Shown: piece by piece, positions 32,311 to 33,957 of the stretch | Layout: every line of letters starts with the position of its first letter | Numbering within the stretch: position 1 is the first letter of the stretch | Source of the DNA: Candidatus Aenigmatarchaeota archaeon | GTDB taxonomy: Archaea; Aenigmatarchaeota; Aenigmatarchaeia; QMZP01 | Assembly: GCA_016198585.1 (NCBI GenBank) | Contig: JACQII010000003.1 | Span: 1-33,957, forward strand | Length of the DNA stretch: 33,957 nt | Reading direction: 5' to 3' | Program-made: the position numbers and the translations under genes | The notes under the pieces: model-generated | Databases searched by the model: none | What the model saw: the letters and a program-made list of their open reading frames with translations, nothing else | What the model was told of the DNA's origin: nothing

Positions 32311-32403
32311 AGGTCTCCTTGGGGTCGACGCCTAAAAAGGGACAATAAAGGAAAAAGATAAAATAACTGTTTTCTGTAGTGCTTGCTCACGAAAAGAGAC
32401 TAC

Positions 32404-32589
32404 TTAGTAAGTCTTCTTCTTTGCAAAGCAATCCTTGCAAAACACCGGCCGTCCTTCGGTCGGCTTGAAGGGAACTTCGCACTCGTTCCCGCACTCCGAG
32501 CAAGTGGCTTTGTGCATTTCGCGGGGCTTGAATTCCCTTCGGAATCCGCCACCGCCACCGCCGCCACTGCCACGATTGAAGTCGCGCAT
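32404..32589 (-). CDS. Zinc-ribbon microprotein (CxxC...CxxC) with glycine-rich N terminus
   Basis: The 61-residue protein has a glycine run (RGSGGGGGGGF) followed by MHKATCSECGNECEVPF and EGRPVFCKDCF, a four-cysteine zinc site of the small CxxC-CxxC proteins found widely in bacteria and archaea. These are thought to bind nucleic acid or protein; the Arg/Gly start resembles an RNA-binding tail. AGGAGG (32597-32602) lies before ATG, and the nearest good TATA-like element (32654-32663) implies a leader of about 40 nt holding a small palindrome at 32613-32629. Confidence 0.85.
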   Translation of the reverse strand: MRDFNRGSGGGGGGGFRREFKPREMHKATCSECGNECEVPFKPTEGRPVFCKDCFAKKKTY

Positions 32590-32761
32590 TGTCTTTCCTC
32601 CTATTCAAACTGCCGCAGGGATCCCGCGGAGTTCGTGATATTAACGGGGTCGGGTTTATAAAGACGTGGGCCTCGTGATCGGGGCTCTTTGTGCCGGTTT
32701 CCTGGGGTTTTTCGGCTTCCCCGCCGCCTTCCTTTAAAAATCCGAAACCTATAGCCTCCTC

Positions 32762-33406
32762 ATGATGAAGGTCGGCATCCTCGGATCAGGCGCCGTCGGG
32801 CAGTCCCTCGCGGCAGGCTTCCTGCAGGCAGGCCATGCGGTCATGATTGGCACCAGGGACGCGGGCAAGCTCGCAGGCTGGGTCCAGCAGGCCGGATCCC
32901 GGGCATCGGCGGGGAGCTTCGCCGAAGCCGCGGCGTTTGGCAACCTCCTGGTCCTCTGCTGCAAAGGCTCAGCCGCCGAGGACGTCCTCCTGCTGGCCGG
33001 GAACGACCACTTCGTGGGCAAGGTCGTGATCGACGTCACCAACCCACTCCTGTTCCAGAAAGAAGGACTGCCCCCGACCCTCGCGGTGGGCTATCCCGCC
33101 TCCCTGGGAGCGAAGGTCCAGCAGCTGCTGCCCGAGTCGCAGGTGGTGAAGGCCTTCAACACCGTCCCTGCACCGTACATGGCCAACCCCCGTCTGCAGG
33201 AAGGGACGCCCGACCTCTTCATCGCGGGCAACGACGACCAGGCCAAGACCACTGTCAGGGACCTGGCCGCCGGGTGGGGGTGGACGGTCCACGACCTCGG
33301 CGGGATTGACCAAGCCTACCTGCTCGAGGCCCTGGCCATGCTCTGGATCCGCTATGGCTTCCTCAACAACCACTGGACCCACGCCTTCAAGCTGCTGCAG
33401 AAGTAG
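32762..33406 (+). CDS. F420-dependent NADP reductase-like oxidoreductase
   Basis: The 214-residue protein begins MKVGILGSGAVGQSLAAGFLQAG, a Rossmann GxGxxG fold, and GTRD after the second strand, where family members bind NADP phosphate. VVIDVTNPLL and VVKAFNTVPAPYM are hallmarks of the F420-dependent NADP oxidoreductase family, which moves hydride between F420H2 and NADP. Similar short proteins in non-F420 organisms reduce other substrates, so cofactor use is unproven. The TATA-like CCTTTAAAAA (32731-32740) is centred 26 nt before ATG; ATG 32765 is an alternative start. The small gene at 33429 follows after 22 nt. Confidence 0.82.
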   Translation: MMKVGILGSGAVGQSLAAGFLQAGHAVMIGTRDAGKLAGWVQQAGSRASAGSFAEAAAFGNLLVLCCKGSAAEDVLLLAGNDHFVGKVVIDVTNPLLFQKEGLPPTLAVGYPASLGAKVQQLLPESQVVKAFNTVPAPYMANPRLQEGTPDLFIAGNDDQAKTTVRDLAAGWGWTVHDLGGIDQAYLLEALAMLWIRYGFLNNHWTHAFKLLQK

Positions 33407-33428
33407 CCGAGAGTTCCTAGAGTTTCCT

Positions 33429-33833
33429 ATGATTCATCCTGAAGTTGCCGACGAGATCCGGGACCATGCCCGGCGGTACGTGGACACCATGCAGAAGATG
33501 GGGCACCCCTCTATCGGGGCCATGGCCGCCGGCTACATCAGCGCAGAGGACCTCGTCTTCCTCGGTGCGGTCAACGGGGCCGGTTCTGCTGCTCTGGACT
33601 ACCTGGTCGGGACCGACCGGGCGCTGGTCCGCGATCATCCCGAGGCCGGGCCAGTAGTCATGCAAGATGATCCTGCGTTCCGTGACGAGGAGCACGAGCG
33701 GCAGTATCGGTTTGTTGCTGACCTCTTTGCATGCACGCCGGCGGAGGCGGAACTCCGCGTAGATCGTATCAACGCTGCGATCAGCAGGTATGTCAACGAC
33801 CAGGTGCAGAAAGGCCAGGCCAGTGCAGAGTGA
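33429..33833 (+). CDS. Unknown small soluble protein
   Basis: The 134-residue acidic protein begins MIHPEVADEIRDHARRYVDTM and is mostly helical; a central AAGYISAEDLVFLGAVNGAGSAALDYLVG stretch is the only hydrophobic part and is too short and polar to be a clear membrane helix. No motif or family was recognised. It lies 22 nt after the NADP reductase-like gene and is probably co-transcribed. No ribosome site is obvious before ATG. Confidence 0.65.
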   Translation: MIHPEVADEIRDHARRYVDTMQKMGHPSIGAMAAGYISAEDLVFLGAVNGAGSAALDYLVGTDRALVRDHPEAGPVVMQDDPAFRDEEHERQYRFVADLFACTPAEAELRVDRINAAISRYVNDQVQKGQASAE

Positions 33834-33918
33834 GCGCGCTTACCGCGATCTCGAGGGAGAAGCCTGCTGCAAACTTACTGCGACCCGAATTGCGCCTAAC
33901 GTATGCGATTAAGCGATG

Positions 33919-33956
33919 TTTTTCGGACTATCTTAAAATTATAAATTTCCGAAAAA
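33919..33956. promoter_or_regulatory. A/T-rich promoter-like region flanked by a 9-bp inverted repeat
   Basis: TTTTTCGGA (33919-33927) and TCCGAAAAA (33948-33956) are perfect inverted copies around CTTAAAATTATAAAT, a TATA-like block. The layout resembles a promoter with operator half-sites for a gene beyond the right edge. Base composition falls sharply here compared with the rest of the window. Confidence 0.4.
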
Positions 33957-33957
33957 T

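Overview
The window reads as archaeal chromosome, GC-rich (about 60-65% in most coding stretches I counted). Archaeal markers are TATA-binding protein, diphthine synthase, the ribosomal trio L7Ae-S28e-L24e, and a TATA box centred about 25 nt upstream of many start codons, which implies mostly leaderless mRNAs. Large secreted proteins with MopE-type metal-binding motifs, thrombospondin type 3 repeats, FG-GAP propellers and small four-cysteine repeats, together with many short genes of unknown function, suggest a DPANN-type lineage. That placement is an inference; no 16S rRNA or other decisive marker is present. No tRNA, rRNA, CRISPR array or insertion sequence was recognised, and no gene-free stretch exceeds about 210 bases.

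Layout. 1-2290: 3' part of a membrane-anchored surface protein. 2379-4340: an inositol-lipid pair on the minus strand (CDP-alcohol phosphatidyltransferase and myo-inositol-1-phosphate synthase), divergent from a PadR-like regulator and a CYTH-domain protein. 5446-6205: ribosomal operon L7Ae-S28e-L24e. 6239-9303 (minus): a signal peptidase I with a bacterial-type Ser/Lys dyad, diphthine synthase, and a 563-residue orphan with a His/Gly-rich N terminus. 9438-17628: two divergent giant surface or secreted proteins. 17634-18560 (minus): a two-helix membrane microprotein and a heme-oxygenase-fold protein. 18703-21071: two tandem paralogues of unknown function followed by two membrane proteins. 21276-23607: DUF1428, DUF167, VanZ-like and a YchF/Obg-like GTPase. 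24162-25858: a two-gene ABC-2 exporter. 25892-27928: an interrupted TIM-barrel protein. 27980-28419: a HicBA module whose hicA is frameshifted. 28454-31857: an eight-bladed PQQ-type propeller, a fused nucleotidyltransferase-HEPN protein and TBP. 31882-33833: Nudix hydrolase, zinc-ribbon microprotein, F420-dependent NADP reductase-like protein and a small unknown protein.

How the parts may work together. The two inositol genes should make inositol phosphate and attach it to CDP-archaeol, giving archaetidylinositol-type headgroups. The signal peptidase would process the exported proteins, which are built from calcium- or metal-binding and disulfide-rich modules. The most unusual features are: (a) a 36-bp hairpin element, identical in two copies, that contains the stop codon of two unrelated long genes 18 kb apart; (b) the compact 18703-21071 cluster of tandem paralogues and membrane proteins; (c) the single-chain MNT-HEPN protein near the damaged HicBA module; (d) a lower-GC FG-GAP segment spliced into a GC-rich surface protein; and (e) one TATA-like element placed symmetrically between two divergent start codons.
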